Notes: generated by a model not told the origin, from the letters alone. DNA of 64,000 bases from Symbiodinium natans (GCA_905221605.1 CAJNDS010000372.1:83501-147500); one strand, 5' to 3'; shown: positions 31,437 to 42,299, counted from the first letter of the stretch. Program-made: numbers and translations.

Positions 31437-31626
31437 CTCAGAGGCATCTTTTCCCACAAGCATCCTCGAGGCTGCCGGGCCACGTCCAAGATGAAGAAGA
31501 AGCTGCCAAAATAGTCATCCTTGCCTGCTTTGTTGCATTTAGGGTTTTTTAACGTCAAAAAACCCTAAATCCTTGCCTGCTTTTTGTTGACAGAACCGCT
31601 CTTGAAGAAGAAAGCAGCAGAGGGGC
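31437..31626 (-). CDS. two candidate exons split by a 52-base palindromic TTTAGGG intron
   Basis: The upstream exon (about 31626-31572) reads CFLLQERFCQQKAGK. The intron 31571-31520 is GA-AG (AAG|GATTTAGGG ... CAAG|GAT). The downstream exon 31519-31437 reads DDYFGSFFFILDVARQPRGC, then LWEKMPL, and ends at canonical AG|GTAGTC. Phases agree: 27 codons plus two bases. The intron core (31538-31569) is a near-perfect palindrome of TTTAGGGTTTTTT and AAAAAACCCTAAA, flanked by direct repeats of at least 13 bases. Another possible upstream exon (about 31905-31773: RLQARCPVAGDDLKLLLTNK) fits the strand. Function unknown. Confidence 0.5.
31517..31581. repeat. palindromic TTTAGGG insert with flanking direct repeats
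   Basis: The sequence ATCCTTGCCTGCT occurs at 31517-31529 and again at 31569-31581. Between the copies lies the 32-base palindrome at 31538-31569, with a six-base centre (AACGTC). Allowing a 2-base difference, the duplicated flank extends to about 20 bases. Confidence 0.9.
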
Positions 31627-31982
31627 TGTGGAAGCAAGCCGGCCTAAACACGACGCGAGACATTCCAGAGAGAAAAAAACCTTGGCTGCCAAGCACGTCG
31701 TCACACAGCACCACGAAAGCGTGCGAGAGTCTATCTGGAGTCGGGGGAGAATATTGTCACAACCAGGTGCCTTCAAGACAAGCATGCAACCGAGAAGCTA
31801 TGCAAAAGACGACCAGACCGTCGAAGATATCATCGACCGGCTTGTTCGTCAGCAGCAGCTTAAGGTCATCTCCTGCCACAGGGCATCGGGCTTGCAGTCT
31901 CAAGACCTGTGTCAGCGATAGGCAGCTTCTGACTGCGCAAAGCTTCCCTCTCATGAGGCTTGGCGAAAGTCAGGCCAACTGC

Positions 31983-33290
31983 TTATAAACCTTTTACCGG
32001 CCCGCTGTCATGTTCAACCGCCGCTGCCAAGCTGGAAGAGCACGGGCCTATGAGCGCCCAGACGGTGATGAGAGTACTGACCTGGGACACTCGGGTTGGT
32101 GGTCTTGAGCAGCTCAGCTGCTTGTCTCTGCAATTAACTGCACCCGTGCAGAAGCCCCACTTTAAGAGACCACCACAGACCAATGTTTTGCAATTAAAAA
32201 ACTGCAGAAGGAGTGAGGGTTCTGTCACAACCGTCTTCTGGGCATCGGCCGGGGCCCCCTGCGAAAACAAAGACTTTGTGCTCCACAAGGATCCCACATA
32301 GCCTGGAAGACTGTAAACTCGGTTCATCCTTGTTGCGATTTAGGGTTCAGGGTTTTTAGGGGCTTTAGGGTTTAGGGTTCAGGGTTTAGGGTTTGGGTGC
32401 TACTCAAGCCCCCCAAATCCCAAAAATTGAAGCCCTCTCGTCCCATGCTCCACAACCGTTTCCTGCCATACCGCGCCGAAGGGCAGTACTGAGTTACTGG
32501 ACTCCCAAGCAGCTTAACAGAAGCAACATGCAAAAAACACGCGGGGCTCTCCGTAGAGGCGGCGCTTTGGCTGGGGGGCAAGTCGTAAGCCCTGTAGTCC
32601 TAGACACCTCACTCCTAAGCCCAAAACTTTGAAAGACGAAAACAAAGCCTGACCCAAACCTAAGCTGGACGGCCTGGAAAGTCTCGCCAGTAGCACCTGC
32701 AGTGTGGAGCCCGCTCTGCTCCGGAGCTTTTGCACGATTCCAGATGTTGCAGTCTTGGCTTACCAGTCTTCCGTCTTCCGGCTCTCAACTTGTGGCTGCA
32801 CTGGTCTAAGGGAGAGGGCTCTATTGGGATGCCAGGATCCAAGAGGAGGGCTCGCTGACGTTGAGCAGCTTGCAACGCGCATTGATCTCTGCAGTGTTGG
32901 GGACAAGGGGCCCCAAACACAGCGATCTGTACTGTTGCACGTGGCTACAAAGAAAACAGGAAAGGCTTCGGGCTTTGAGGCGGTCTGCAGAAGTTTCAAG
33001 ATATACCCTCCACGGTAACTTCAAGTCAAGAACCCCCGACTCATCTCGCCCCAAGTGGCCCCGACCGACTCAAACTTGTAAAACCCCCCTCTAAAACACA
33101 CCTGAAGCCCACTCCTAAGCCATAGCTTGCAACGACATGGCGATGCCACCATCCACGACCTCCGCTGACGGGGTGCCTCGGTTGCTTGGGTCCTAGGATG
33201 GGTTCAAAGTTCGTCTCGAGCTCCGGGTCTAGGATTGCGCCCTGAGCTAGGCTGCCCCAATTATGCGCCCGACTGTACGCGCGCACACAC
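31983..33290 (-). other. candidate minus-strand exons, unrecognised
   Basis: About 33250-33130 reads ILDPELETNFEPILGPKQPR; about 33050-32821 reads VLDLKLPWRVYLETSADRLK and continues through CSHVQQYRSLC; about 32080-31983 is hydrophobic (STLITVWALIGPCSSSLAAA) and ends in a stop. The other strand is partly open over the same DNA. No joins established. Confidence 0.3.
32335..32400. repeat. telomere-like array, TTTAGGG orientation
   Basis: TTTAGGG/TTCAGGG units with one TTTTTAGGGGC variant. Confidence 0.85.
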
Positions 33291-33580
33291 GCACCACAGC
33301 ACGCATTTGCCTTACAGCACGCATCGTGCGTCTCCGATCAACTACTCCGAGGCGAGGGCCTTGTGGACAGGAACGCTCGTCGACGCGGTCGGTGGAGATG
33401 GAGAGACGCCACCGCTTTTGGTGCTCGTACCTGAAAGTAGTGTCTTGATTTCAGGGCTCTTCAAGGGTCAACACGGTTGCGCTGGTCTCGATGGGCAGAG
33501 GCCCTTGCCACTGGAGTTGATGCTTGTCCGCTCCTGCCCCGAACCTTGGTGCTCACCTACTGGCCTACTATCTGAGAGAG

Positions 33581-33982
33581 TCAGGGCGAAGGCGGTTTAG
33601 AGTTGGGGCTTAGACTCCGAGTCTCGGTGTGTTCTACGACGTTTTGCGAAGAAGTAAGCTGGAAGGATTCTTGACTGGACGGGCGAAAGACACGGACAAC
33701 TTCCTGTAGTACAGTCTTGTAAACAAGTACATCTTGCAACTTCTCGGTCGCGCAGTCACGGACACAGCGCTGCAACCTTTGAGCCGTTCGCGGGTGGCAG
33801 CATGCAGGTTCATGGTGCGCACCAAGACTTCCACTAAACCCCAAAAACCCTAAAGCCCTAGACTTTTCACCCTCACTAAACCCTGAACCCTCAAACCCCA
33901 AGCCTTCAACTCCGCGCGCTTCCTCGAACGGGACCCTTTTGCAATATACTATAGCACGTTGCCACATTCTCAAGGACATCAT
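33581..33982 (-). CDS. candidate gene 5' end, two exons, unrecognised
   Basis: Starts with a double ATG (MMSLRMWQRAIVYCKRVPFE) at 33982. The first exon appears to end at GAAG|GCTTGGGGTTTGAGGG, a GC donor opening a telomere-like stretch (33838-33905 on plus is CCCTAAA-like). A second open part (about 33800-33581) reads CVRDCATEKLQDVLVYKTVL, then QEVVRVFRPSSQESFQLTSS, and ends at a TAG. No family recognised. Confidence 0.42.
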   Translation of the reverse strand: MMSLRMWQRAIVYCKRVPFEEARGVEGLGFEGSGFSEGEKSRALGFLGFSGSLGAHHEPACCHPRTAQRLQRCVRDCATEKLQDVLVYKTVLQEVVRVFRPSSQESFQLTSSQNVVEHTETRSLSPNSKPPSP

Positions 33983-33984
33983 GA

Positions 33985-34225
33985 TACTATAAGCTTGACA
34001 TTACATATCCATATTTACATAAAACTTTTCATATGTTGACATTTCATATATATATATATATATATGTACATGTATATTTATTTAGTTATTTATATCTATA
34101 TTTATTCATTTATTCATGTACTGATCTATTTACTAATACATGTATATATATACACACATAAGACTCCAATATTAGGACATTATATATATATACAACCATA
34201 TACATATACATATATGTAGAAAATA
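33985..34225. repeat. AT-rich TATA/TATT microsatellite field
   Basis: Long TATATA, TTTATTTA and TACATA runs; the lowest-GC stretch of the window. It lies upstream of the ATG at 33982, so it could be an intergenic or 5' region. No motif I can name. Confidence 0.8.
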
Positions 34226-34349
34226 TCTAAAAAAACAGTTTCACCCCGGATGAAGCACTGCTCCAAGCAAGTTGTCATGCTGCGCAAAGGCCGGGCCAAG
34301 GCTCCCGACCGGCTTCCCGGAGCTTTCCCTTGGAAGCAAGATGAGGGCA

Positions 34350-34415
34350 TAAGGGTTTAGGGTTTAGGGTTTAGGGTTTAGGGTTTAGGGTTTAGGGTTT
34401 AGGGGTTTAGGGTTG
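34350..34415. repeat. telomere-like array, near-perfect TTTAGGG
   Basis: Eight near-perfect TTTAGGG units. A plus-strand frame further right (34690-34770) ends at a canonical CTCAAG|GTGAGC donor and might be an exon. Confidence 0.95.
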
Positions 34416-34853
34416 AGCCCCAAGAACCGAAACAAACACAAGGCTACCCACAGGGGCTCTTTGGGCTGGATTTGGGTTTCGAGTTTGGCCCGCGAGGGGC
34501 TTGGCCCACGATTGGCCCGCGAGGGGCTCCTGGCCGGATTTGGGCGTCAAGTTTGGGGGTTGGGGTTCGGGATTTGAGGATTAGGGCTTCCTTGCTTTCT
34601 GATCGTGCTCAGGGCTTATGCTGGAGTAGGGCCCAGAGTAGAGGGAAAACCCCCGTACGCTCTTCAACGGGCCTCCCATCAACTCCTCCATGCGGCTGTA
34701 TATGGCTGTATGGTTTGTATCTGGCAACCTTGTGCGCTGGGGCCACCGCAGAAGAAGCGTGGCTCAAGGTGAGCGACCTCGGGCTGTGCTTCAGACAACC
34801 GCAATTTCTATAGCATAACAACCATAGTCGTCAGCATCATGACCGTCTTAGAG

Positions 34854-35183
34854 TCAGTAGTCGCAATAACTTGACATAGTGAAGGCCCGCGAGACTGGCT
34901 TGAAACCGACAAGCCTGAACAACGACAGCAAAATGCAACAAACACGCCAACGAAGGAGCATCGCTTGCAGCATCACTTGCAGCTCTGGCATGTCTTGCAC
35001 GAGTCTCGTATTCAAGAGACTCCCCTCATCGTCGGGCGCCCTGCCCCTGGTTGCGGCGAACCGGGTCTTCTCTTGCCTGAAGCACAAAAGCACGCTCCCT
35101 CTTCCCTCTCCCTTCGTAGTGTTCGGGCCATCTTCTCGCCTTGAGCTCCGGGGTTCCCTCGCTTTGCTTCCTGCCAAGCACAC
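34854..35183 (-). CDS. candidate terminal coding segment, unrecognised
   Basis: A 109-codon minus frame: SVLLCFRQEKTRFAATRGRA, then LLNTRLVQDMPELQVMLQAM, then a hydrophobic RVCCILLSLFRLVGF, ending in a stop. The first codon is GTG, so it is more likely an exon than a whole gene. One membrane-like segment near the end. No family recognised. Confidence 0.35.
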   Translation of the reverse strand: MCLAGSKAREPRSSRREDGPNTTKGEGRGSVLLCFRQEKTRFAATRGRAPDDEGSLLNTRLVQDMPELQVMLQAMLLRWRVCCILLSLFRLVGFKPVSRAFTMSSYCDY

Positions 35184-35377
35184 TCTTTAACCACGTGACA
35201 ATGCGACATGATCGTTGTCATATAATCCTCTGCTGGTATACGTATATAGCAATATGCTGCTATACCTATATCGCATCCATTGATTCAATAAATATATCTC
35301 TATACATGCATTTGGTTTTATACATACAGATATGTATATATATATGTATGGGGTTATATATATATATAAACATAAGT

Positions 35378-35515
35378 ATAATAAAGAAAATAAGAATAAG
35401 AATAGGAACAAGAACAAGAATAAGAACAAGAGCAAGAATAAGAATAGGAATAAGAATAGGAATAAGAATAGGAATAAGAATAGGAATAAGAATAGGAACA
35501 AGAGTAAACACGTGA
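35378..35515. repeat. 12-base microsatellite, AATAAGAATAGG
   Basis: AAT AAG AAT AGG type tandem units. Produces spurious Leu/Phe and Asn/Lys frames. Confidence 0.95.
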
Positions 35516-35699
35516 ACAAGCGAAGAGGACGTTCTCCACACCAGCCTCGGCGGCCATGCTTGAGCAGGCCCTGATTCCTGTTGGCAGCGATTTCACGACT
35601 CGGCCACTGAAGAAGCAAAATCGAAAAAGCACGCTCCGCAGGCAGAATGCGTATGCGGGAGGCTGAGAGACATGTAGCAAGTGCCACGGATAACTTTCA

Positions 35700-35918
35700 C
35701 TAAGGCTGCCCTTCTGACCACTGCTTTTGAATTGCAGGGCGCCCGGCCATGGCAATCGAGAGCCGGACCTGCGATACCCATATGAAGGGCCGGCTGTCAC
35801 AGCAAGAGAAAAGCAAGATGTCAAAGCCACCTTGACCGAGCCCCTGCCGGATGTGTCCGAGGCCAGCCCAGAACGTTTTCAACGCGCTGGGCCTGGTTTC
35901 GACAGCGTTGCGACACAC
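35700..35918 (-). other. candidate exon, unrecognised
   Basis: Minus frame reading ALKTFWAGLGHIRQGLGQGG, then FDILLFSCCDSRPFIWVSQV. The plus strand is also open here (AVTAREKQDVKATLTEPLPD). No boundary or family evidence. Confidence 0.22.
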
Positions 35919-36084
35919 TCCTGCGACTTCCTGCGCACTGCAAGTCTCTCACTGGGGCTGGCACAGAACCTCCTTCAAAGGTTAATGGCGAGGCGTTGAC
36001 TACCACGTTTGCCTTTGCACCTGACGCGAAGCATCCATGCCAAGCTACTAGTACCAGTATGTCAGGGATGGGAGATGGGGAGGG

Positions 36085-36240
36085 AAAGAAGGAGAGACAG
36101 AGAGAGAAAAAGAGAGAGGGAGAGAGAGAGAGAAAGAAAGAAAGAAAGAGGGAGAGAGAGAGAAAGAGAGAGAGAGAGAGAACGAGAGAGAGACGGAGAG
36201 AGAGACAGAGAGAGAGATGGAGAGAGAGATAGAGAGAGCA
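36085..36240. repeat. GAGA purine microsatellite
   Basis: GAGAGA with AAAG and GGAG interruptions over about 155 bases. The long Arg/Glu and Ser/Leu frames are artefacts. Confidence 0.95.
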
Positions 36241-36289
36241 GGCGAGGGAGCAGCGGAGCACGTACAAATGCAAAAGCATTCACATAGTC

Positions 36290-37235
36290 ACTGAAAAAGC
36301 AGAATTATCAGAAACAAACACCACATCCTGGTTGTATGAGCATAAGCAGAAACATCCTTCAGCTGCAGGCTGCAGCCTGCAGCGAAGCTGCACTGAGCAC
36401 GCGGCACAGCAGCCCCCGCAGCGCAAAGGCCGCCTCACAAACAAGCGCAGAAGCGGCTGAGGGTGGCTTAGGCGGTTCGGGATTGGGGTGTTTAGGTTTA
36501 AGGCTGAAGGTGTTAAGTTTGAAGAAGGTGTTAAGGTTGAAGGACTAACGTGTTAAGGTTTAGGGATGGTTGAAGTTGACGTCTACGACTCTGCAGACGC
36601 GGTGGCGAGCCTTCGGCGGAGTCCCTCTGCACTGCGAGGATCCATGTGAATCCCATTCAACGCCCACCCGCTGGAACCAAAAGCAAGCCAAGTCGACCAA
36701 CTCAGCACATGGATTACAAGAAAAGGGGTCCAGGGGTGAGAGTGGGCGAGAAGGCGCTCTCATCAAAGGGTAGAATTCTACAGCCGAAAGGCAAGAAGCG
36801 GCAACTCCTTCGACTGTTGTCAGATGTTGGGAGGTTGACCCTCGCTCTTTGGGCTCGCAGTGTCCCTGCCATTCTCCTTCTACCGGATGTTGATTGCGTC
36901 GGCATTCGGGCCATATGTCGTTTTGCGCCTTTCCGGTTCACCACCTGTGGCTCCGTTGGCCTTTCCAACTTTGAGGTGCCCCCGACACTTCTCGCCTGTT
37001 TCACCCTAGTTAGTGCATGCTAGGCTGCATCGAACCGACTCTGTGCCAACGAAAGCGACAGCGAAAGCGATAGTTTTCATATTTGGTCTAGAGAGTTATC
37101 AAGAGAATTCACTAAACATGTGAAGTCTTAGTCATAATATTTGTTCTTCTTTTTCTGGTTTTCTAATTTCTGAAGCTCGATTATTTGTATCCTTCTTTTG
37201 GGCATCTTTTCATGTATTACCTGGTCCAACTTTTA
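36290..37235. other. no assigned gene
   Basis: A plus frame at 36720-37020 (Arg/Leu-rich, then hydrophobic) is open but unsupported. A short degenerate GTTTAAGGTTGAAGG repeat lies at 36490-36570. Otherwise nothing recognised. Confidence 0.4.
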
Positions 37236-37379
37236 GTGATGTGGCCTGGAGAAGATTTCTATCTTTCAGATCCTTGTGTGCTGAGATGCAAGCGAGAACT
37301 TTAATCAGACTGGCCTTGGAGGTGGCAGAACCCCAACGGCCACGTTTCACTAGCGCCCTCCATAAAATCTCAGAAGTCG

Positions 37380-37530
37380 TTCGATCTCGAAGAGCTGCTG
37401 CCCTCGCAACCTCTCGGCGGCGCAGAACTGGGCCCTGGCCGCAAAACTATCATCGCTGACCAACAGCTCGAGCTTGTGAACGAGAAAGTCGACGATAGTC
37501 GTATGGTCTTCTTGGAGACCAACAAAAACT
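37380..37530 (+). CDS. candidate coding fragment beside the retroelement
   Basis: A plus-strand frame reads SFDLEELLPSQPLGGAELGP, then GRKTIIADQQLELVNEKVDD and SRMVFLETNKN, before entering the direct repeat at 37533. The composition is protein-like and lacks stops. It could be part of the retroelement or a host exon. No family recognised. Confidence 0.3.
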
Positions 37531-37532
37531 TG

Positions 37533-37630
37533 AGCACAAGAACAGATTCTGCAAGTTCATCACCCTCCCCCCCATCATAGAAGCAGGAAACGAAGCCTCA
37601 ACGAGCATCACATCTTACACAAACAAGGCA
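37533..37630. repeat. direct repeat flanking the copia remnant, left copy
   Basis: About 98 bases nearly identical to 39486-39588, with one 3-base indel and scattered substitutions. Two frames stay open in both copies; the frame HKNRFCKFI...EAGNEAS has conservative Ile/Val differences. It could be a relic LTR pair or a duplicated exon. Confidence 0.8.
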
Positions 37631-37857
37631 CTGAACACGCAAGAACGCGATCTACCTGGAGAGGCCCATCCCCGAACCCGCTAAACCCTAAATGAATCCC
37701 CCGAGGCGCACAACAAGGGGTCAATGAAAGCAAATACAATCTTGCTTTTTTCTCGTTCTTAAGATCGTGCGACCAATTTAAGACGCTGCTACATAATTCT
37801 TGCTTCTTCTCGGGGTATCCAGAATGGCCCATTTCGTACCACAAGCAAACCGGCAGC

Positions 37858-38575
37858 ATGGCAGCACCACTCCCACCCGACCCTCACCTGTGCGGCGGCC
37901 CTTCTGTCAGTCTTGGCCAACCTTCGGTGGACTGTCTTACCAGTGATGTGACAACCGCCTTTCTCCAAGCTCGTGAGCATGATCGCACTCTCCGCCTCTA
38001 CAGCATCATCGGCCTGTATGTTGATGACCTCCAAGGAGGCCTTCTCGTTTTAGGAGTGGAACGAACTGTTTGCCGCCGATGACTACCGTGGGTGGACCCT
38101 TTCCGAGCACCAAGCCAAGTATCTTGCCAAGCTCCACCCGTTGAATCTAAAACACCGGCTCGCTGACCCACACTCCGCCTTGACCGACCGAGAGAAGACC
38201 AAACTCAGAGCGCTTGTTGGGCTGAGTGGGCCGCCACTCCAGACACGCCCCCACCTCCAGGTTCATACCTCCACGCTTGCAGGTCACTCCAACTCCTACC
38301 GCTCAAGAAGACCTTTCGCTCGTCGCGTAATCCGACGCCTCCTTTGCAAGCCGACCCGATCCTTTTCTGGAGCCAAGGGAGTTACCTCGCCACAATGTGC
38401 CACCTCGATGCCCTCGAAAGGAGAAGGCCCGGCCTGTCACTGCCACGTGCTGGACTGGAGGTCCTTTACGCTTCCCTGGACGTCGGCACAAGAACCGCTT
38501 GGTCGTCCCGACGCAAGGACCACAGCCGATGATGGACTCATGAGACTCCGAAGTTCCAACTGCTCGAGACCCTAA
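37858..38575 (+). pseudogene. decayed Ty1/copia retrotransposon (RT-RNase H fragments)
   Basis: Fragments in shifted plus-strand frames match copia-type pol landmarks: SDVTTAFLQA and YVDDL (reverse transcriptase; 37925-38030, unusually close together, implying an internal deletion), then LTDREKTKLRALVGLSGPPL (38180-38235), the pre-RNase-H region that in dinoflagellate elements reads like RALVGALQWPxxQ, then VLDWRSF (38445-38465), typical of their RNase H start. Frame changes and missing spacing show it is dead. It lies between the direct repeats at 37533 and 39486. Confidence 0.65.
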
Positions 38576-38628
38576 GATCATCGGGAGGTCAGGCCCTCTA
38601 GCCTTCCGCACGTGGGCAAGATCGGGGA

Positions 38629-39042
38629 ATGCATTTGCACGTGCGACGCCGGAAAGGTGTCTGGCAGATACAGCAGTTGATTGGCTACCAGGAGGAGGTG
38701 CTCAGCTGCGATGGGTGCAAAGCAGCCGCAGGTGCGCTTGAGTGCGCGAAGCTTGTCAGGCCAGCCACCACGGTGCCATTAATCCTGGCACCCGTGGAGT
38801 CTCGTGGGGTCTTCATCCATGGGTGTGTTCACCCTGCTGATCTCCAGTGCGCACTGGGACAATGCAACCCCTGCGGACGTCTGATGCCTGGGGTATGTTC
38901 AAATGGGGCATCAGTTCTTGGCTGGGCTGTTCCGTCTGCGGCTTGCGGCAGGAAGCAGACCGCATGCGAGAGCGGCCTCACGAGAAAGCCTTGCTGTTAC
39001 AAGTTTGACACTCTTCCGCGGCGAGTTGCCGACCAAAAGTAA
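38629..39042 (+). CDS. open frame between copia remnant and right direct repeat
   Basis: A 137-codon plus frame beginning MHLHVRRRKGVWQIQQLIGY, Cys-rich in the middle (CDGCKAAAG, CNPCG) and ending in TAA. It may be retroelement-derived or chance. Not recognised. Confidence 0.25.
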   Translation: MHLHVRRRKGVWQIQQLIGYQEEVLSCDGCKAAAGALECAKLVRPATTVPLILAPVESRGVFIHGCVHPADLQCALGQCNPCGRLMPGVCSNGASVLGWAVPSAACGRKQTACESGLTRKPCCYKFDTLPRRVADQK

Positions 39043-39061
39043 GGGCCGCTCCCATTATTCT

Positions 39062-39240
39062 CATGCCACAAGTCACGGAAGAGGACTACTTTTACCTGAC
39101 CTCGGACCGCCTGAACAACCCACGCATCCGCAAGGCGCCGATCCTGTCGAAGATAAATGTCTGCAACCTTTTTTTTGCTTATCCGCCGGGTAGCAATGCG
39201 TGGTGTTGCTCCACAAGCTAGCCCGCTTCCTAACATACTC
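39062..39240. other. candidate exon, strand unclear
   Basis: The plus strand reads MPQVTEEDYFYLTSDRLNNP; the minus strand reads ADIYLRQDRRLADAWVVQAV followed by KVVLFRDLWHENN after a possible intron. Both look like protein and I cannot choose. Confidence 0.3.
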
Positions 39241-39485
39241 CTGACCTGAGATGCGGAAACAAGCCCCTAACCCATCCGTAAGGCCAAAGGACAACGTGGC
39301 GCAAAAACCCGCTTCGTTCTTGAACAGGAAACCAGAGGCTTTGCATACGAAGACACAGACCCCAAAGGTGGACCGCGTGGAGCAGGCCGTGGTTTGTCCC
39401 AACCTCAAAAGCCTTGTACGGTTACAGCGTCGCCGGCTCAATTCTACCTAGCCATCGAAATTGTACTCCGAGGCCTGAGACATCC

Positions 39486-39588
39486 AGCACAAGAACAGAT
39501 TCTACAACTTCGTCATCCCCCCCACCCCCATCGTAGAAGCAGGAAACGAAGCCTCAAGGAGCATCACATCTTACACAAAAAAGGGCAC
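39486..39588. repeat. direct repeat flanking the copia remnant, right copy
   Basis: Partner of 37533-37630. In the HKNRFYNFVI frame it stays open and extends to TLSFTARLAL and a TAA near 39646. Confidence 0.8.
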
Positions 39589-39649
39589 CGAACCACACGA
39601 CACAGACGCCACTCTTTCGTTCACTGCTAGACTCGCATTGTAAGACACG

Positions 39650-40605
39650 CTACACAGTCGAGTCTGCCACACACGCAGTCATCTTGCATAGATCTTGCTG
39701 CTTTCATGCTGATCGAGTCGACAAGGCACTCAGTTCCACATCGGAGCACGCATAACTTTTGAAATGCCTTGACTGGCGTCTGACAGCGGTCTAGCTGAAG
39801 TGTGGTTGCAGGACGCATTTACATGCATTTACCTTACCACTCAGCTAAGCCAAAGCCAACCTGATCCCATGCCGAAGCAGGAAGAAGGATGACCTTGACC
39901 TGTCTCAACAGTGGCCCAGACGAAATACAAGTCGTGAGTGGACCAAGTACTAAACACAGGGGAAGACCTTGAAATACCCGTTGTCTACCTGCGACATCTG
40001 CAGGACAACGAAAACCAACGCTGGGGCCTGTCCAATACAACATGACCCCGGGAGCGCCAGACGGTCCTCCAGACCGCGGCCGCTGCAACTAATTACATGC
40101 CACTGGGAGAATGATGTTGCCCCACTTGTCTTGGTAAGAACATTGATGATGACGACAACAATATAAAAGCACATGACTAGAAAAGTTATGAAGTACACGA
40201 TCGTTGAGCATCACAAGAGTGGCATTCTTGCACTACCTCTAGCACGCAAGCTGTACAGAACACACATCACATCAACTGACGATGGTGTCCCACACTTCAA
40301 ACGATGAGTGATAAGAATGCAATGCATCTAGTCTTCATCTGGCCAGTCGGACTCAAGTCTCGCTGACGACGTTTCAGAACTGCATCCTTGAACTTCGGCG
40401 GGCACTCGGCTACGTCCTGCACTTCGCAAAAACCCTATATGTAAATAAATCTATATGTAAATAAAAATATGGTTTCCAAAGGTTTCCAAGGATTGTTTTC
40501 AACTCGGACACCAATACAAGATCCTCAGGAAGTGATGGTAAGAGCGCTCAACTGCCAGGTTTTCGGCCGGGTTTCGCTGGCAGAGGCTTGCCCTTCAGCA
40601 GGTAC
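39650..40605. other. no gene seen
   Basis: No frame with coding character, no array, no recognised element. A short ATATGTAAATAAA direct repeat lies at 40437-40466. Confidence 0.5.
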
Positions 40606-40608
40606 TTA

Positions 40609-41043
40609 CTAGCCTTGCTTGCAGGGTTTGCTGGAGTGGCTCGTCAGGTCCTGGCAGAACTCGCTCATGTTGAGCACGTGACTCCAGTGGGCTCGGCCAT
40701 CTGGCGCTATGAAAGTGCCTGAAGGAACATCCTGGAAGCGAGGTGTCAAGGAGGAAGTCGAAGGACTTCGTAGCTGTCTCACCCAGCTTAGCAGCGACAG
40801 CGACTCGAAGTCCTCGATGTCCTCCTCGCTGTCCTCGAGCACCCCATGCACTCCGAGCACTCCGTCATCGAGCGGCAGGTCCGCGAGCACGAGCTCGGCA
40901 TCGGGCTTGCAAGGTGGCGGTAGGGAGGCAAGGACGTAGTTGTCGAAGTCGTGAAGGTGTCGGGTATCGGGCTTCCCTGTGGCCAACACGTTGCCTGAGC
41001 GGACACAGGAGGCGATAAGCTCGCCAGAGCCGACACTGGACAT
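40609..41043 (-). CDS. hypothetical protein or last exon, acidic middle
   Basis: A 144-aa minus frame with its own ATG at 41043 (MSSVGSGELIASCVRSGNVL) and a stop at 40609. The middle is acidic (DDGVLGVHGVLEDSEEDIED). A separate ATG-led frame, 41533 down to about 41390 (MALQGEVAQSSELLPVLRTL, then SKHSEISGSPAARIDECPAC), lies upstream on the same strand and could be an earlier exon. No domain recognised. This is one of the longer clean frames in the left two thirds of the window. Confidence 0.5.
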   Translation of the reverse strand: MSSVGSGELIASCVRSGNVLATGKPDTRHLHDFDNYVLASLPPPCKPDAELVLADLPLDDGVLGVHGVLEDSEEDIEDFESLSLLSWVRQLRSPSTSSLTPRFQDVPSGTFIAPDGRAHWSHVLNMSEFCQDLTSHSSKPCKQG

Positions 41044-42299
41044 CACTGGACTGACATCTCAGTATGGTCTGAACAAGATCACTCGGTGACTCAGCAAACT
41101 ATGATGGCCTATGACAACTCAAACTGCCGGTACAGTGCAACTGCCTGGTCGAATAAGCGTTTCTCTCTTGGCTACGGAGGACAAGCCGCCGCTATGCGTG
41201 CCCATCTGGTTCGCGCCATGCACCGAAGGAGACATGGCGACTACTCGATCCCTGGAACTTTCCTCAGGGGCGAGACGAGCAAGACGAGCAAGGTGCCAGC
41301 TGCTCGAGCCGCAGTACGTGCCAATAGATCGTGATTTGCAGCCGCGGCATGGGGCTGAGAAAGAAACCGGGCCACAGAAAGCGGGTTCCGCCAATTTTGG
41401 GACTATTTTGGTCACATGCTGGGCACTCGTCGATGCGTGCAGCAGGAGACCCGGAGATCTCCGAATGCTTTGAAAGAGTTCGAAGCACAGGGAGGAGCTC
41501 GGAGGACTGGGCGACTTCTCCCTGCAGCGCCATATAGCGCCATGCGTCTCAGATGCGCAGACTAGTGCAGACTGGTGCAGACTAGTGCAGATGTGCAGAT
41601 GTGCCGTGCTCTGCAGGCTCGCACTCGCTCAGCTTGCACTGTGAAGAGGGGAGACATCAGTCCACCATAGTTGCGAATCGACGGACGAAGACCTGGTTCT
41701 GATACCTGAAGAGGTCGGCCTGTCGTGACGATGCTTTCAGTAAGTTGTGGAGATTCGACCCCCCCCTGTAGCCAAAGCCCTCAACCCTAAACCCTAAACC
41801 CAGTTGCAGGTGCCTGAAGAGCTGTCCAGCCAGGCTGCAGCACCCGCTCGTGCTTGCCAGAATCCTGACACCAAACCTGGCACCATCTCCACAGCACTTG
41901 GCAGCTCTGGGCACTTGGCTCTCCTAGCCGGGGCTCCTGAAGCTGAGCTAGGCTGAGCTTCCTGCCACCTCATGTGTAGAATCAGACAATCCAAGGACTT
42001 CAAGGATGTCGGACATCGTTGTCTCGGCACGTACCGGGACGCGCTGTCTCGCCTGAGCGCATGGAGTCGCAAAGTCACGTTGACTGGCACTCCCGATCAT
42101 TCTCACTGCGGGCATCTGCAGACATCTGGGAGGGCCGAGCCTCTTGGCCGACTACTCGGACGTCCCACTGCCATGGTTGCGGAATCCGGGCTTGGCTACC
42201 GCCTTCCTGCAAGTTGACGGAGATCTCAAGACCTGGCAGCAATCTGAAACTAAACATGGCTCGGGCACCCTGTCGCATGGTGACACATGCAGTGACATG

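Noticed and set aside
35187-35687. 166-codon Leu/Phe-rich frame
   Set aside because: Encoded by the AATAAGAATAGG microsatellite; not protein-like outside it.
35996-36287. Arg/Glu-rich and Ser/Leu-rich frames
   Set aside because: Products of the GAGA microsatellite; all frames are open because the repeat lacks stops.
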